From: an uncultured Anaerolineae bacterium | Lineage (GTDB): Bacteria; Chloroflexota; Anaerolineae; Anaerolineales; Villigracilaceae | Length of the DNA: 37,447 nucleotides | Direction: 5' to 3' | NCBI GenBank assembly: GCA_903838415.1 | Contig: CAILYI010000034.1 | Span: forward strand, 1 to 37,447 | Shown: positions 23,198 to 31,697 of the stretch, in pieces | Numbering within the stretch: position 1 is the stretch's first letter | How the letters are laid out: every line of letters starts with the position of its first letter | The notes under the pieces: model-generated | Seen by the model: the letters and a program-made list of their open reading frames with translations, nothing else | Database searches by the model: none | Told to the model about the DNA's origin: nothing | Made by a program: the position numbers and the translations under genes

Positions 23198-24611
23198 AAA
23201 CGGAACGCTGATCAGCGCCTCGGACACCTTCAAAGCGGATATCCTGGTCGAAGGCGAAAAAATCCGTCAAATTGGGGAAAACCTGACTCACCCGTCAGCC
23301 GCCGTCATCGATGCGACGGGCAAACTGCTCCTGCCAGGCGGCGTGGATCCGCACTGCCACTTTGACCTGCCGATGTTCGGCACGGTCTCGTCTGACGATC
23401 ACTACACCGGTCACAAAGCCGCCGCGTTTGGCGGAACGACTACGGTGATGGATTTTGCTCCCCAGCCGCCCGCCGCACCCGGCAAATGGGACGGATTCCA
23501 GGCTGGAGTGGATGAGTGGCTCGCCAAAGCCCAAAAGGCCGCCGTCGATTATTCCTTCCACATGAACCTGACCCATTTTGACGATGACGTCGCCGCCAGC
23601 CTCCCTGCCCTGCGCGAAACGGGCATCACCACACTGAAAGTCTTCACCGCCTACAATGGACGCCTGCGCCTGGATGATGGCGGCATTTTCCGCGCGCTGC
23701 GCGCCGCCAAAGGAAATGGCATGCTGGTAATGTCACACTGCGAAAATGGTGACGTGATCGAGACGCTCATCCCCGAGGCGCTGGCGGCCGGGCACACCAC
23801 GCCCGAATGGCACGCGCTGACGCGCCCGGCCTGGGGCGCGGTCGAAGCGACGCTGCGCATGTGCGCCATGGCCCAACAGGCGGATGCGCCGGTCTACATC
23901 GTCCACATGAACGTGGGCGGAGAAGCCGACATGCTGCAGTACGCGCGCGAACGCGGCGCGCCGGTCATGGGCGAAACCTGCCCACCCTACCTATTTTTCA
24001 GCATCGAAGACATGCGCCGCCCGGATGGCGCTAAATGGATTTGCTCGCCGCCGATGCGTACCGCCGTCGATAACGTCCGCCTGTGGCAGGCGCTGCAGGC
24101 TGGCACGCTGCAAACCATCGGCACCGACCACTGCCCGTTCTTCTTCGACGGCACCCAGCCGATCATATACGAAGGCCGGCCAATCGCCATTCCCGGCAAA
24201 GAATTGGGCAAGGATGATTTCACCAAAATCCCCAACGGCCTACCCGGCGTGCAGGATCGCCTGCCAGTTTTGTGGACAACGGCTGTGCGCAGCGGAAAAC
24301 TGAGCGCCAACCAGTTCGTGGCGCTGACCAGCACCAATCCGGCCAAGATTTTCGGCCTGTACCCGCGCAAGGGCGCGCTCATTCCCGGCGCGGATGCGGA
24401 TATTGTGCTGTGGGACCCGGAGAAAAAGGTTAAATACGGCGTGGCGCACAGTCACCAGCGCACCGATTACAACCTGTACGAAGGCTGGGAGCTGGTCGGC
24501 TACCCGGAAAAAGTCTTCCTGCGCGGCAAGCTGATCGTCGATGGGGAGAACTGGCTCGGCAAAGCGGGCGATGGTCAGTTTTTGAAGCGTGGCGAAGGGG
24601 AAGTGATGTAA
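23181..24611 (+). CDS. Dihydropyrimidinase / D-hydantoinase
   Basis: A 476-residue amidohydrolase that opens the ring of dihydropyrimidines or hydantoins. Start MALLIKNGTL, with AGGAG 7 nt upstream. Metal ligands: H58-C-H60, carboxylated lysine K153 in TLKVFTAYNG, H186 in VMSHCENGD, H242 in VYIVHMNVGG, and the catalytic Asp in TIGTDHCPFF. Length and order match the dihydropyrimidinase/D-hydantoinase clade rather than allantoinase or dihydroorotase. No downstream beta-ureidopropionase is nearby, so use in pyrimidine breakdown is a family-based inference. A perfect terminator follows. Confidence 0.92.
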   Translation: MALLIKNGTLISASDTFKADILVEGEKIRQIGENLTHPSAAVIDATGKLLLPGGVDPHCHFDLPMFGTVSSDDHYTGHKAAAFGGTTTVMDFAPQPPAAPGKWDGFQAGVDEWLAKAQKAAVDYSFHMNLTHFDDDVAASLPALRETGITTLKVFTAYNGRLRLDDGGIFRALRAAKGNGMLVMSHCENGDVIETLIPEALAAGHTTPEWHALTRPAWGAVEATLRMCAMAQQADAPVYIVHMNVGGEADMLQYARERGAPVMGETCPPYLFFSIEDMRRPDGAKWICSPPMRTAVDNVRLWQALQAGTLQTIGTDHCPFFFDGTQPIIYEGRPIAIPGKELGKDDFTKIPNGLPGVQDRLPVLWTTAVRSGKLSANQFVALTSTNPAKIFGLYPRKGALIPGADADIVLWDPEKKVKYGVAHSHQRTDYNLYEGWELVGYPEKVFLRGKLIVDGENWLGKAGDGQFLKRGEGEVM

Positions 24612-24627
24612 TATCCAACATGTTGGA

Positions 24628-24654
24628 GGGGCGACCCGGCGGGTCGCCCCTTTT
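24628..24654 (+). terminator. Terminator after dihydropyrimidinase
   Basis: GGGGCGACCC (24628-24637) pairs with GGGTCGCCCC (24641-24650) around a 3-nt loop, followed by four T. Confidence 0.88.
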
Positions 24655-24756
24655 CATCAGATCACCCCACCTGCCCGTTTGTCCAGGTCAAGACCGCCGG
24701 TTTGGGTGATGCGCGCTCTCGCCGTCAGGGCTATACTGAACGAAAAGGAGCCCGAA

Positions 24757-25656
24757 ATGACAAAAAATCTATTGGTAGAACTTTCTGATGCACTTGCCGA
24801 GGCCGCCGAACGCGCCGGTCAGGCCACCGTACTGGTCAACGCCCGCCGCCGCATCCCAGCTAGCGGCATTGTCTACGCCGCCGAGCTCGTCCTGACCGCC
24901 GACCACGTCATCGAGCGCGATGAAGACTTGAGCGTGACGCTTTTCGATGGAACTGAAATCAAGGCGACAGTTGTGGGGCGCGATCCCGGCAGCGACCTGG
25001 CCCTGCTACGCCTGGCCCAACCCGTCAGCGTGGTGGCTCAACCGTCAGCGACGCCTGCCCGGATCGGGCAAATGACCCTGACCCTGGGCCGCCCGTCCGC
25101 TGAAGGACTGGAAGCCAGCTTCGGCATCGTCAGCACCATCGGCGGCCCAGTCCGCACCCCGCGCGGCGGACTGCTCGAACGCTATCTGCGCACCGAAGCC
25201 ACCTCCTATCCCGGTTTCTCCGGCGGCCCAACCGTCGCCGCGGATGGCACGATTCTGGGAGTCAACACCTCGGGCCTGGCGCGTGGCATGGCCATCACCA
25301 TCCCGGCAGATCTGGCCTGGAAGGTAGCAGCCGCCCTGGCCGCCCACGGACACATCCAACGCGGCTACATCGGCATCCGCAGCCAGCCGGTAGAAATCCC
25401 GGCCGCGCAGCAGAGCGCGCTCAAACGCGAACAGGCCAGCGGCCTGCTGATCATCGGTCTGGAAGATGACGGCCCGGCCACCAAAAGCGGCCTGCTCGTC
25501 GGCGATATTCTCGTAGGCCTGGACGGCAAGCCCGTCGCTGACCAGGATGCCCTGTTCGCCAGCCTGAGCGGTGACGTGGTCGGCAAATCCCTGCCGGTCG
25601 AAGTTCTGCGCGGAGGCGCGCCGACAAGCGTCAAAGTGGTAATTGGTGAACGTTAA
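24757..25656 (+). CDS. HtrA/DegP-like serine protease with PDZ domain, no signal peptide
   Basis: A 299-residue protein starting MTKNLLVELS; AAAGGAG lies 6 nt before this ATG. The trypsin-like domain has H50 (LTADHVIE), D80 (DPGSDLALLRL) and S155 (YPGFSGGPTV), a complete triad, with Phe in place of the usual Asn of GNSGGP. The PDZ domain follows (about 205-299; SGLLIIGLEDDGPATKSGLLVGDILVGLDG). HtrA proteins normally carry an export signal; none is visible here, so it may be cytosolic. Its stop lies 3 nt before a LuxR-type regulator, an unusual pairing. Possibly protein quality control or regulated proteolysis. Confidence 0.87.
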   Translation: MTKNLLVELSDALAEAAERAGQATVLVNARRRIPASGIVYAAELVLTADHVIERDEDLSVTLFDGTEIKATVVGRDPGSDLALLRLAQPVSVVAQPSATPARIGQMTLTLGRPSAEGLEASFGIVSTIGGPVRTPRGGLLERYLRTEATSYPGFSGGPTVAADGTILGVNTSGLARGMAITIPADLAWKVAAALAAHGHIQRGYIGIRSQPVEIPAAQQSALKREQASGLLIIGLEDDGPATKSGLLVGDILVGLDGKPVADQDALFASLSGDVVGKSLPVEVLRGGAPTSVKVVIGER

Positions 25657-25659
25657 CGA

Positions 25660-26265
25660 ATGATTCGAATTGGCATTGCGGCCCCCAATCTGCCTCTGCG
25701 GCTTGGATTGCGCAGCCTGCTCACCGACGAGGATTTTCTCCTCGTCGGTGAGTTTGCCACGCTGGAAAATGCCGCCGCCGCTGAACTGGATCTGCTCGTG
25801 CTGGTGGCGTCCAGCGTGGACGAAATCGATGCGCTGGATGCCAGCAGGCTGCCGCCCATTTTGCTACTGACGGATGACGCGCAGCAGGCGCAAGCTTTGT
25901 CGACGCGGCAACAGGCCTGGGGTGTGCTGCCACTGAATGCCAGCGAGGAAGAACTGATCGCCGCCATCCGCGCCCTGGGCGAGGGCTTGTTTGTCGGCGC
26001 ACCCGCCTTGCTGAAGGGTTTGTGGCGGCAGACGGCGCGTCCGTTCGCAAGAAACTCGTCTGAAACTGAACAATTAAGCGTCCGCGAGATGGAAGTGTTG
26101 CAAATGATGGCGCGCGGATTGGCAAATAAACAAATCGCCCAGGCGCTGAGCCTGAGCGAACACACGGTCAAATTTCATTTGTCGTCAATCTATGCCAAAC
26201 TTGGCGTTGCCAGCCGCACCGAGGCGGTCTCGGTGGGGACACGTTTGGGCTTAATCACGATGTAA
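25660..26265 (+). CDS. LuxR-family regulator with degenerate receiver domain
   Basis: A 201-residue protein with the two-domain layout of NarL-type regulators. The C-terminal HTH (about 137-198) is canonical: LSVREMEVLQMMARGLANKQIAQALSLSEHTVKFHLSSIYAKLG. The N-terminal part follows the receiver fold (IRIGIAAPNLPLRLGLRSLL), but the acidic pair after strand 1 is replaced by A-A-P. The strand carrying the phospho-acceptor reads LDLLVLVASS with no Asp at its end. Phosphorylation is therefore unlikely and no kinase is adjacent. Coupled to the HtrA-like gene by 3 nt; the 3' end overlaps the convergent plsC by 11 nt. Confidence 0.85.
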   Translation: MIRIGIAAPNLPLRLGLRSLLTDEDFLLVGEFATLENAAAAELDLLVLVASSVDEIDALDASRLPPILLLTDDAQQAQALSTRQQAWGVLPLNASEEELIAAIRALGEGLFVGAPALLKGLWRQTARPFARNSSETEQLSVREMEVLQMMARGLANKQIAQALSLSEHTVKFHLSSIYAKLGVASRTEAVSVGTRLGLITM

Positions 26266-26923
26266 CACGGAGCAATTCCTTCAGCCGGGGATGTTCGGCG
26301 TAGACGCCGCGGTAGCGCTCGGGCAATATCGCGGCGATCTGGCACATGATTTCGTCGGTGTATTGCTGCAGGGCCGCATCCCGGTTTTCTTTGGGGATGG
26401 GCGGCAGCGTGAAGGGCGAACCAACCGTCAGCGTGATTTTTGATTTTCGGAAGCGTTTGACATTTCCCAAGATAACTTTATCTTCGGTACCGGTAATCGC
26501 CACCGGGATGACGGGGAAGCCGGAACGAGCCGCCAGGTAGGATACGCCCGGTTTCCCGGCGATCAAGGCTCCGGTGCGGGAACGAGTCCCCTCTGGGGCG
26601 ATCACCAGCGAGTTGCCCGTTTCCATTAATCCAATCATTTTGCGCAGGGCTTTCAAATCGGGGTTGAAACGATCGACAAACAGGAAGTTGAGATTTTTCC
26701 CCAGCCAGCGAATCCACCAGATTTTTTCCCATTTTTCAGCGACCGGGATGAACATGTCGTAGCGGTCAAACTGGTAATGGAACATGGCGATGTCGATGAT
26801 GCCGATATGGTTGGTGGCGATCACAAATCCGCCATGATCGGGCACTTTTTCGACATCAATGACGTCGATGTCGCCGATTAGATTCAGGATGGAGATGACG
26901 AGCCGGCGGACGAATTTACGCAT
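26255..26923 (-). CDS. 1-acyl-glycerol-3-phosphate acyltransferase (PlsC family), copy 1
   Basis: A 222-residue acyltransferase. Catalytic HX4D in TNHIGIIDIAMF, then the FVDRFN block, the glycerophosphate-binding APEGTRSRTGALIAGKPG and the final VIPVAITGTED. An N-terminal hydrophobic patch (about 6-18) suggests membrane association. It would add the second acyl chain to lysophosphatidate. A paralogue lies 580 bp upstream on the same strand, sharing the same motif order and an almost identical C-terminal PERYRGVYAEHPRLKELL. No ribosome-binding site precedes the ATG, so translation start or leader is uncertain. Confidence 0.87.
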   Translation of the reverse strand: MRKFVRRLVISILNLIGDIDVIDVEKVPDHGGFVIATNHIGIIDIAMFHYQFDRYDMFIPVAEKWEKIWWIRWLGKNLNFLFVDRFNPDLKALRKMIGLMETGNSLVIAPEGTRSRTGALIAGKPGVSYLAARSGFPVIPVAITGTEDKVILGNVKRFRKSKITLTVGSPFTLPPIPKENRDAALQQYTDEIMCQIAAILPERYRGVYAEHPRLKELLRVTS

Positions 26924-27501
26924 AGTTTGGGGGTTGACAACCGTTTTTTGACAGTATGGAAGCGTTTATAGGCAATAGCACACAACTTGCTGTTTTGGGA
27001 AAAAACCTATTGAACCGCAAAGGCCGCAAAGGTTTTTAAATTCAGGCAAGGCAAACGTCACGTACGGCAATAATGCGTATTCGCTGGCTTTTGAACAAAA
27101 AATCCGTCAGCGCGGAAGCTTGCTCAGAATCTAAAAGATTTTCTTGGCGTACTTGGCGCGCTTGGCAGTTCGTTTCTAGCAAGTTATGCGGTACGACGTT
27201 TGTAGTGATGAAAACCCGCTTCAACGCGCAAGGTTTCGGCTTTTGGGGTTCTATCAGGCGGATGGATTCCAAAGGGTGCGGCTCAGTCTGGTGAAACCAC
27301 GGCGTACGTTTGAAATTCATCAGACCGCTTGCCTAACTGCTGAAACAACCGTCCCGAAGGTTGAAAGGTTTTTCTCCGAAACCTTTTTGCCGCGAATAGC
27401 GCGAATTTTCTCGAATTTTTCGTGTCCCTTCGCGTAATTCGTGGCTGATCTTTCTTTGAAACCGTTCACAGGGCATGTTTTGATCGCCACCCATCTGGCG
27501 G
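26924..27501. other. Intergenic spacer with degenerate repeat remnants
   Basis: No supported gene. CCGCAAAGG occurs twice in tandem near 27017-27033; CTTGGCG-type words recur near 27140-27170; and a run of GCGAATT/TCGAATTTTTCG words occurs near 27390-27440. These resemble scattered low-complexity intergenic repeats rather than coding sequence. Short frames here (for example 27042-27320 on minus) have no motif or ribosome site. Confidence 0.55.
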
Positions 27502-28173
27502 TTATTGGGCTGAACGATTACAAAGTTCCTTCAGCCTGGGATGCCCGGCATAAAAACCGCGATACTTCTCGGGCAGCATGGCGCCGATCTGACACATGAT
27601 CTCGTCAGTGGCAGTGACCAGGGCTTCTTCACGATTCCGTCCTTTGAGTGACGGTAGCGTAAACGGAACTCCGGCGCGGACGATAATCTGCGAACGTCGA
27701 AAATGCTTGAGATTGTCCACTACAGCCCGATCTTCCGTTCCCGTCATCGCAATCGGGACGACCGGTAAACCGGTTTTACTGGCAAAATAGGCCACGCCGG
27801 GGCGCGCTTCCTGCAAGGCTTCAACCTTGGAACGGGTGCCTTCCGGCGCAATGACGAAAACGCCGCCCTTTTCCAGTCGCTTCAGCACTTCGCGGATGGC
27901 CTGAATATCGGCATCAAAGCGATTGATAAAGAAGCCGCCCAGCACGCGCACCAGCGGTCCAAACAACCAGTGATTTTTATATTTTTCAGCGACCGGCATG
28001 ATGATGTCTTCGCGGTCGATGGCGTAATACAACATGGCGGAATCGAGCCGGCCCAGGTGGTTGGACGCCAAAATGAAGCCACCCTGCGGCAGGTTTTCAT
28101 AGCCCTGAATCTCAACGCGGGCGATGATGAAAAGGACAAAACGAACAAAGATGCGGAATAATTTTTGAGCCAT
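27502..28173 (-). CDS. 1-acyl-glycerol-3-phosphate acyltransferase (PlsC family), copy 2
   Basis: A 223-residue paralogue of the gene at 26255-26923. HX4D is SNHLGRLDSAML, followed by FINRFD, VIAPEGTRSKVEALQEARPG and VPIAMTGTEDRAV. The C-terminus PEKYRGFYAGHPRLKEL parallels copy 1. Both are full-length, so neither looks like a decaying duplicate; different acyl or acceptor preference is possible. It starts 54 nt after the SDR stop and probably belongs to the leftward run beginning with the rRNA methyltransferase. Confidence 0.87.
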   Translation of the reverse strand: MAQKLFRIFVRFVLFIIARVEIQGYENLPQGGFILASNHLGRLDSAMLYYAIDREDIIMPVAEKYKNHWLFGPLVRVLGGFFINRFDADIQAIREVLKRLEKGGVFVIAPEGTRSKVEALQEARPGVAYFASKTGLPVVPIAMTGTEDRAVVDNLKHFRRSQIIVRAGVPFTLPSLKGRNREEALVTATDEIMCQIGAMLPEKYRGFYAGHPRLKELCNRSAQ

Positions 28174-28227
28174 GGCTGAATTGTAAGACAGGTTTGATCT
28201 GGATGCAATCAGGAAACATACTATGGA

Positions 28228-29001
28228 CTACAACGTCCGCGTTTGGCCGCCGTCCACATCCAGGATGGCGCCATGAATATAAGCGGCCTGCGGCGAAGCC
28301 AGAAAAGCCACAGCGCGGGCGATTTCTTCCGGCTGGCCGAAACGGGCGATGCCCATCGACTGCGCCATGGTCTGCGCGGCAGAAGCTTCGTCCAGCCCCT
28401 TTTCTTGCGCAAAACTGCGTAAACGCGTCTGCAAGCGCTCGGTGACAATCGAGCCGGGGTTGATGGCGTTGACGCGTACGCCGTCCTTCACGCCCCGATC
28501 CGCCAGCGACTTGGTCAGGTTGAGCAGCGCCGCATTGACAGACCCACCAATCCCAAATTCCGCGCTGCCGGTGCGTCCGCCAATCCCGACAATATTGACG
28601 ATGCTGCCGCCGCTACTCAGCAGGTGCGGCCAGGCGGCGCGGCACAGACGCATCGCGCCGAAAAACTTGAGCGCGTACCCGTCCGCCCAATCTTCGTCCG
28701 GCATTGTCAGGAAATCACCACGCTTGGTGGCTCCGGCATTGTTGACCAGCAAATCGAGCTGTCCAAAATACGCCACAGCCGCCGCAACCAGCGCGGCAGG
28801 CGCGGACCCTTCGCGCAAATCCACCGCCTGGACGAGACATTCTGTGGGAAGCGCCGCCGCCAGGCTTTCAAGCTGAGCGCGAGAGCGAGCCGCCAGAACC
28901 AGCCGCATCCCCTCAGCAGAGAGCGTCTCAGCGATGGCGCGCCCAATTCCACGGCTAGCGCCGGTGACGATGGCAACTTTCCCGGTTAGTTGAAAATCCA
29001 T
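28228..29001 (-). CDS. SDR-family protein lacking the canonical catalytic residues
   Basis: A 257-residue protein with a good SDR cofactor site: TGASRGIG (13-20) and NNAG (87-90). The catalytic region departs from the family. Where NISS is expected it reads NIVGIGG (136-142), and the Y-x3-K stretch is replaced by I-G-G-S-V-N-A-A-L (151-159), with Gly for Tyr and Asn for Lys by my alignment. The C-terminus (FGQPEEIARAVAFLASPQAAYIHGAILDVDGG) is normal for FabG-like members. It may bind NAD(P) yet use different chemistry or be non-catalytic. Neighbours give no substrate. Confidence 0.82.
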   Translation of the reverse strand: MDFQLTGKVAIVTGASRGIGRAIAETLSAEGMRLVLAARSRAQLESLAAALPTECLVQAVDLREGSAPAALVAAAVAYFGQLDLLVNNAGATKRGDFLTMPDEDWADGYALKFFGAMRLCRAAWPHLLSSGGSIVNIVGIGGRTGSAEFGIGGSVNAALLNLTKSLADRGVKDGVRVNAINPGSIVTERLQTRLRSFAQEKGLDEASAAQTMAQSMGIARFGQPEEIARAVAFLASPQAAYIHGAILDVDGGQTRTL

Positions 29002-29053
29002 GGTTAGCCTTTCTGTTCAATGGTTGGAACGAATCGAACCTGAAGGTGGGAAG

Positions 29054-30070
29054 CTACGGCGCGGCAAAATCGACAGTGTAATAGGTGCCGTAAGCCGTAC
29101 CGGGGACATAAGTGTAGCCGATGCCCACATCCACGGCGTTGGGATTGAGAATGGCATCCCGGTGGGTCTTATCGTTAATCCACCAGTTGAAGGCATCCTG
29201 CGGCGTGCCGCTGGCATAGATGATTTCTTCAGAATACGACGGAGCATATCCGGCCGCCGCCACGCGCGCATGGATGGATGAACCGTCCGAGCCGTTGTGG
29301 CCGATGAAATTATTGCAGGCCATATCGTCACTGTGCGCCTGCGCGGCGGCGCTCAAAGCGCCGTTAATATTCAAGGGCGTCAGTTTCGCATCAGCGCGGG
29401 CGCTGTTGAGCAGCCCCAGGATTTGGGCGATATAGTCCAGGCTCTGCTGTGGTTTGCAGACGGTTCCCGGAACAACGGTCGCAGCGCTGGCGGGAGCAGT
29501 TGTCGCCACCGTCGGCGCGGAAATGGTCCCATTCCCGACTACTACCTTGACCCAGATACTCGTCACCACACCGACAGAGATGGTGCTGCCCTTGGGATTG
29601 CGCAGTTCAAACAACCCGGTAAACGCGCCATCCCGCGCCGGAGCCTTCAGCTCGACGGAAATATCCAGCGTTTGGCCGGGCGGCGTTTCAGAAAGCGGCG
29701 TGGTGATGGCGGCGCCCATCTGCTCGCCGCCGACAAAGATCAGCCCATAGCGCACATTCCAGATGCAGGTGCCGGTGTTTTTCAGCCGCCAGGTCTTGGT
29801 GAAAGCCTGTCCCGGCTGCATGCGCGTGTTATCCGGGATGCTGACATCGTCCACGTACAGGGCGCCATCGGTGCAATCCGCCTGGGGCGTGGGGAGCGGG
29901 GTCGCCGTTTCAGTGGCGGACAAAGCCGGTTCGGCGGTGACCGTTGGCGGCGTGTTGGGCGTGGAGTTGACAGTCGCTTCGGGCGGCGGCGTGGCGGTGG
30001 AACGCACGCAAGCCGTCAACAAGAGCACCGTCAGCACCAGCATTATCCAGCGCAAATTTTTGGTGGTCAT
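29054..30070 (-). CDS. Lipoprotein with NBR1-type Ig-like domain and CAP domain
   Basis: A 338-residue surface protein. Signal with lipobox LLLTAC (Cys21), Thr/Pro linker to about 65, then an NBR1-like Ig fold (about 66-165): TRMQPGQAFTKTWRLKNTG, W-x-V-R-Y and LFELRNPKG. After a second linker the CAP/SCP domain (about 210-336) has HSDDMA, FIGHNGSDGSS, and WWINDKTHRDAILNP. The His and Glu positions typical of bacterial CAP proteins are present (HSDD, SEEI, H-R). This architecture is common in Chloroflexota lipoproteins of unknown function; binding of lipid or wall polymer is guessed. Its ATG is 4 nt after the rRNA methyltransferase stop. Confidence 0.87.
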   Translation of the reverse strand: MTTKNLRWIMLVLTVLLLTACVRSTATPPPEATVNSTPNTPPTVTAEPALSATETATPLPTPQADCTDGALYVDDVSIPDNTRMQPGQAFTKTWRLKNTGTCIWNVRYGLIFVGGEQMGAAITTPLSETPPGQTLDISVELKAPARDGAFTGLFELRNPKGSTISVGVVTSIWVKVVVGNGTISAPTVATTAPASAATVVPGTVCKPQQSLDYIAQILGLLNSARADAKLTPLNINGALSAAAQAHSDDMACNNFIGHNGSDGSSIHARVAAAGYAPSYSEEIIYASGTPQDAFNWWINDKTHRDAILNPNAVDVGIGYTYVPGTAYGTYYTVDFAAP

Positions 30071-30074
30071 GCGC

Positions 30075-31460
30075 TCAAACCATCCAGCCGCGCGGGAAGT
30101 GATTTTTCAAAATCCCCTGCACACCCTTGCCCCAACCAATCCCAAAACCATCCACCGTCACCAGCGTCCAGCCGGTTACCTCCGTGGGGATGCTCTCTCC
30201 GCGCAAATAAGCGGCCAATTCGCGCGAATCAGCCGCCAGGTTCAGCACGCTGCGCGCTTCTCCCGGCTTCAAGAACAGCGCCAATGGATGCGCCGGTTCA
30301 AAGCGCTCCTTTTTGAAGGTTCCAATCCAGATGCCAGGGTGGATAAGATGGACGCCGTTCAAATTGGGGATATTTTCAGGCTGATAGTACAGCCGCTCCC
30401 CCACCACCCGCAGCCGTTCTCCCGTCAAATTGACGTTGACCACTTCCTGAAGGAAAGCCTGCCATAGCGGCCAGAATTGCTTCGAAATCCGCACCGGGGA
30501 GGCGTCCCAGGCGCGTTCTTTCTCGTCCCCGGCTTTTCGCTGCAACAGGCAGACGAAATGTCCCTCGCCGATCACCCGGTGCGGGAACAAGCGCACCGCG
30601 CCGCTCAACCCTTGCGGAGCGGACTCGGCCCAATCGGGCCGCCCCGGCATGAAACCGGGGAATTGCGGCAGCGGCAGCACTTCAAAATCGCCGCTTTCTT
30701 CCATCAGGCGGGCGACGACGTTTTCATCTTCCTCGGGCGCAAACGTGCAGGTGGAATATAGCAAATATCCGCCCGGGCGGACGAGTTTCGCCGCCACACG
30801 CAAGATATTGCCCTGGCGGGTCGCGCAGCCCGCCACCATTTCCGTCGACCAATCGGCGCGCGCGCCCATATCCTTGCGGAACATGCCCTCGCCCGAGCAA
30901 GGCGCATCCACCAGAACGCGGTCAAAATAAGCGCCAAAATGATCTGCCAGTCGCTCCGGCGACTCGTTGGTCACCACCACGTTCCCGGCACCCCAGCGCT
31001 CCACGTTTTGGGCGAGATGTCCGACCCGTTTGTTTTTAATCTCGTTAGCGACGAGCAGCCCCTCGCCTTTCATCAGCGCCGCCAGGTGCGTGGTTTTGCC
31101 TCCCGGCGCGGCGGCCAGATCCAGCACGCGTTCGCCTGGCTGCGGAGCAAGCAATTCCGCGGGCGACATCGCCGAGGGATCCTGCATATAGTAAAGTCCC
31201 GCCAGGTGATAAGGGTGCAGCCCCGGCCTGTCCTCGCCATCCAACGTGAACGCTGACGGACACCAGGGCACATTTTCGCCCAGGCTGAACAGCGAAAGCG
31301 CCTTGAACTGCTCCGGCGTCAGCTTGAGCGTGTTCACCCGCAGGCCCGATTTCGGGATTCCATTAAGCGATTCGGCGAAAACGGGGAATTCATCGCCGAG
31401 GAAGTTTTTCATGCGCTCCAAAAAGAGCGGCGGAATGGGTACAGGTGAGTTGGCAGGCAT
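30075..31460 (-). CDS. rRNA (cytosine-C5-)-methyltransferase, RsmF/NOL1-NOP2-Sun family
   Basis: A 461-residue enzyme placing m5C on rRNA. The start MPANSPVPIPPLFLERM is chosen because a TATAAT box ends 6 nt upstream, which excludes the longer frame. SAM motif LDLAAAPGGKTTHLAAL, catalytic motif DAPCSGEGMFRKD, and the second Cys in YSTCTFAPEEDE are all intact. A C-terminal region (about 290-461) ends with a PUA-like RsmF tail: FLKPGEARSVLNL and GIGWGKGVQGILKNHFPRGW. Domain order matches RsmF/YebU-type enzymes, so 16S rRNA is the likely target, though the exact cytosine is unknown. It leads a leftward run of genes. Confidence 0.9.
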   Translation of the reverse strand: MPANSPVPIPPLFLERMKNFLGDEFPVFAESLNGIPKSGLRVNTLKLTPEQFKALSLFSLGENVPWCPSAFTLDGEDRPGLHPYHLAGLYYMQDPSAMSPAELLAPQPGERVLDLAAAPGGKTTHLAALMKGEGLLVANEIKNKRVGHLAQNVERWGAGNVVVTNESPERLADHFGAYFDRVLVDAPCSGEGMFRKDMGARADWSTEMVAGCATRQGNILRVAAKLVRPGGYLLYSTCTFAPEEDENVVARLMEESGDFEVLPLPQFPGFMPGRPDWAESAPQGLSGAVRLFPHRVIGEGHFVCLLQRKAGDEKERAWDASPVRISKQFWPLWQAFLQEVVNVNLTGERLRVVGERLYYQPENIPNLNGVHLIHPGIWIGTFKKERFEPAHPLALFLKPGEARSVLNLAADSRELAAYLRGESIPTEVTGWTLVTVDGFGIGWGKGVQGILKNHFPRGWMV

Positions 31461-31466
31461 GCGCCC

Positions 31467-31472
31467 ATTATA
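31467..31472 (-). promoter_or_regulatory. -10 box of a probably leaderless mRNA
   Basis: On the minus strand TATAAT is followed by six bases and the ATG of the rRNA methyltransferase. A start of transcription 6-8 nt after this box would fall on the start codon. No Shine-Dalgarno sequence is present. The -35 match is poor. Confidence 0.5.
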
Positions 31473-31697
31473 AGGTGTGAGTGTGTATTCTAGAAACCAA
31501 TTTCGCGCTGCCCCATCTGCTGACGCGGGAAGCCTTCTGCCGCAGAATAACGCGAATATTACGTTCAATGTGCTGCGAATGTTCCTTTGGAGCGGTTATT
31601 TCAACTGACTTGAAACATACCCGTATGCCTTTCCCAAGTACAATCTATCTACCAAGTGGTTGAAAATTTATTGGAGCTAGTAGAAAAAGGAGTCATG

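Noticed and set aside
27042..27320. 92-codon minus-strand frame in the spacer between the plsC genes
   Set aside because: No motif, no ribosome-binding site, and it lies in degenerate repeat sequence.
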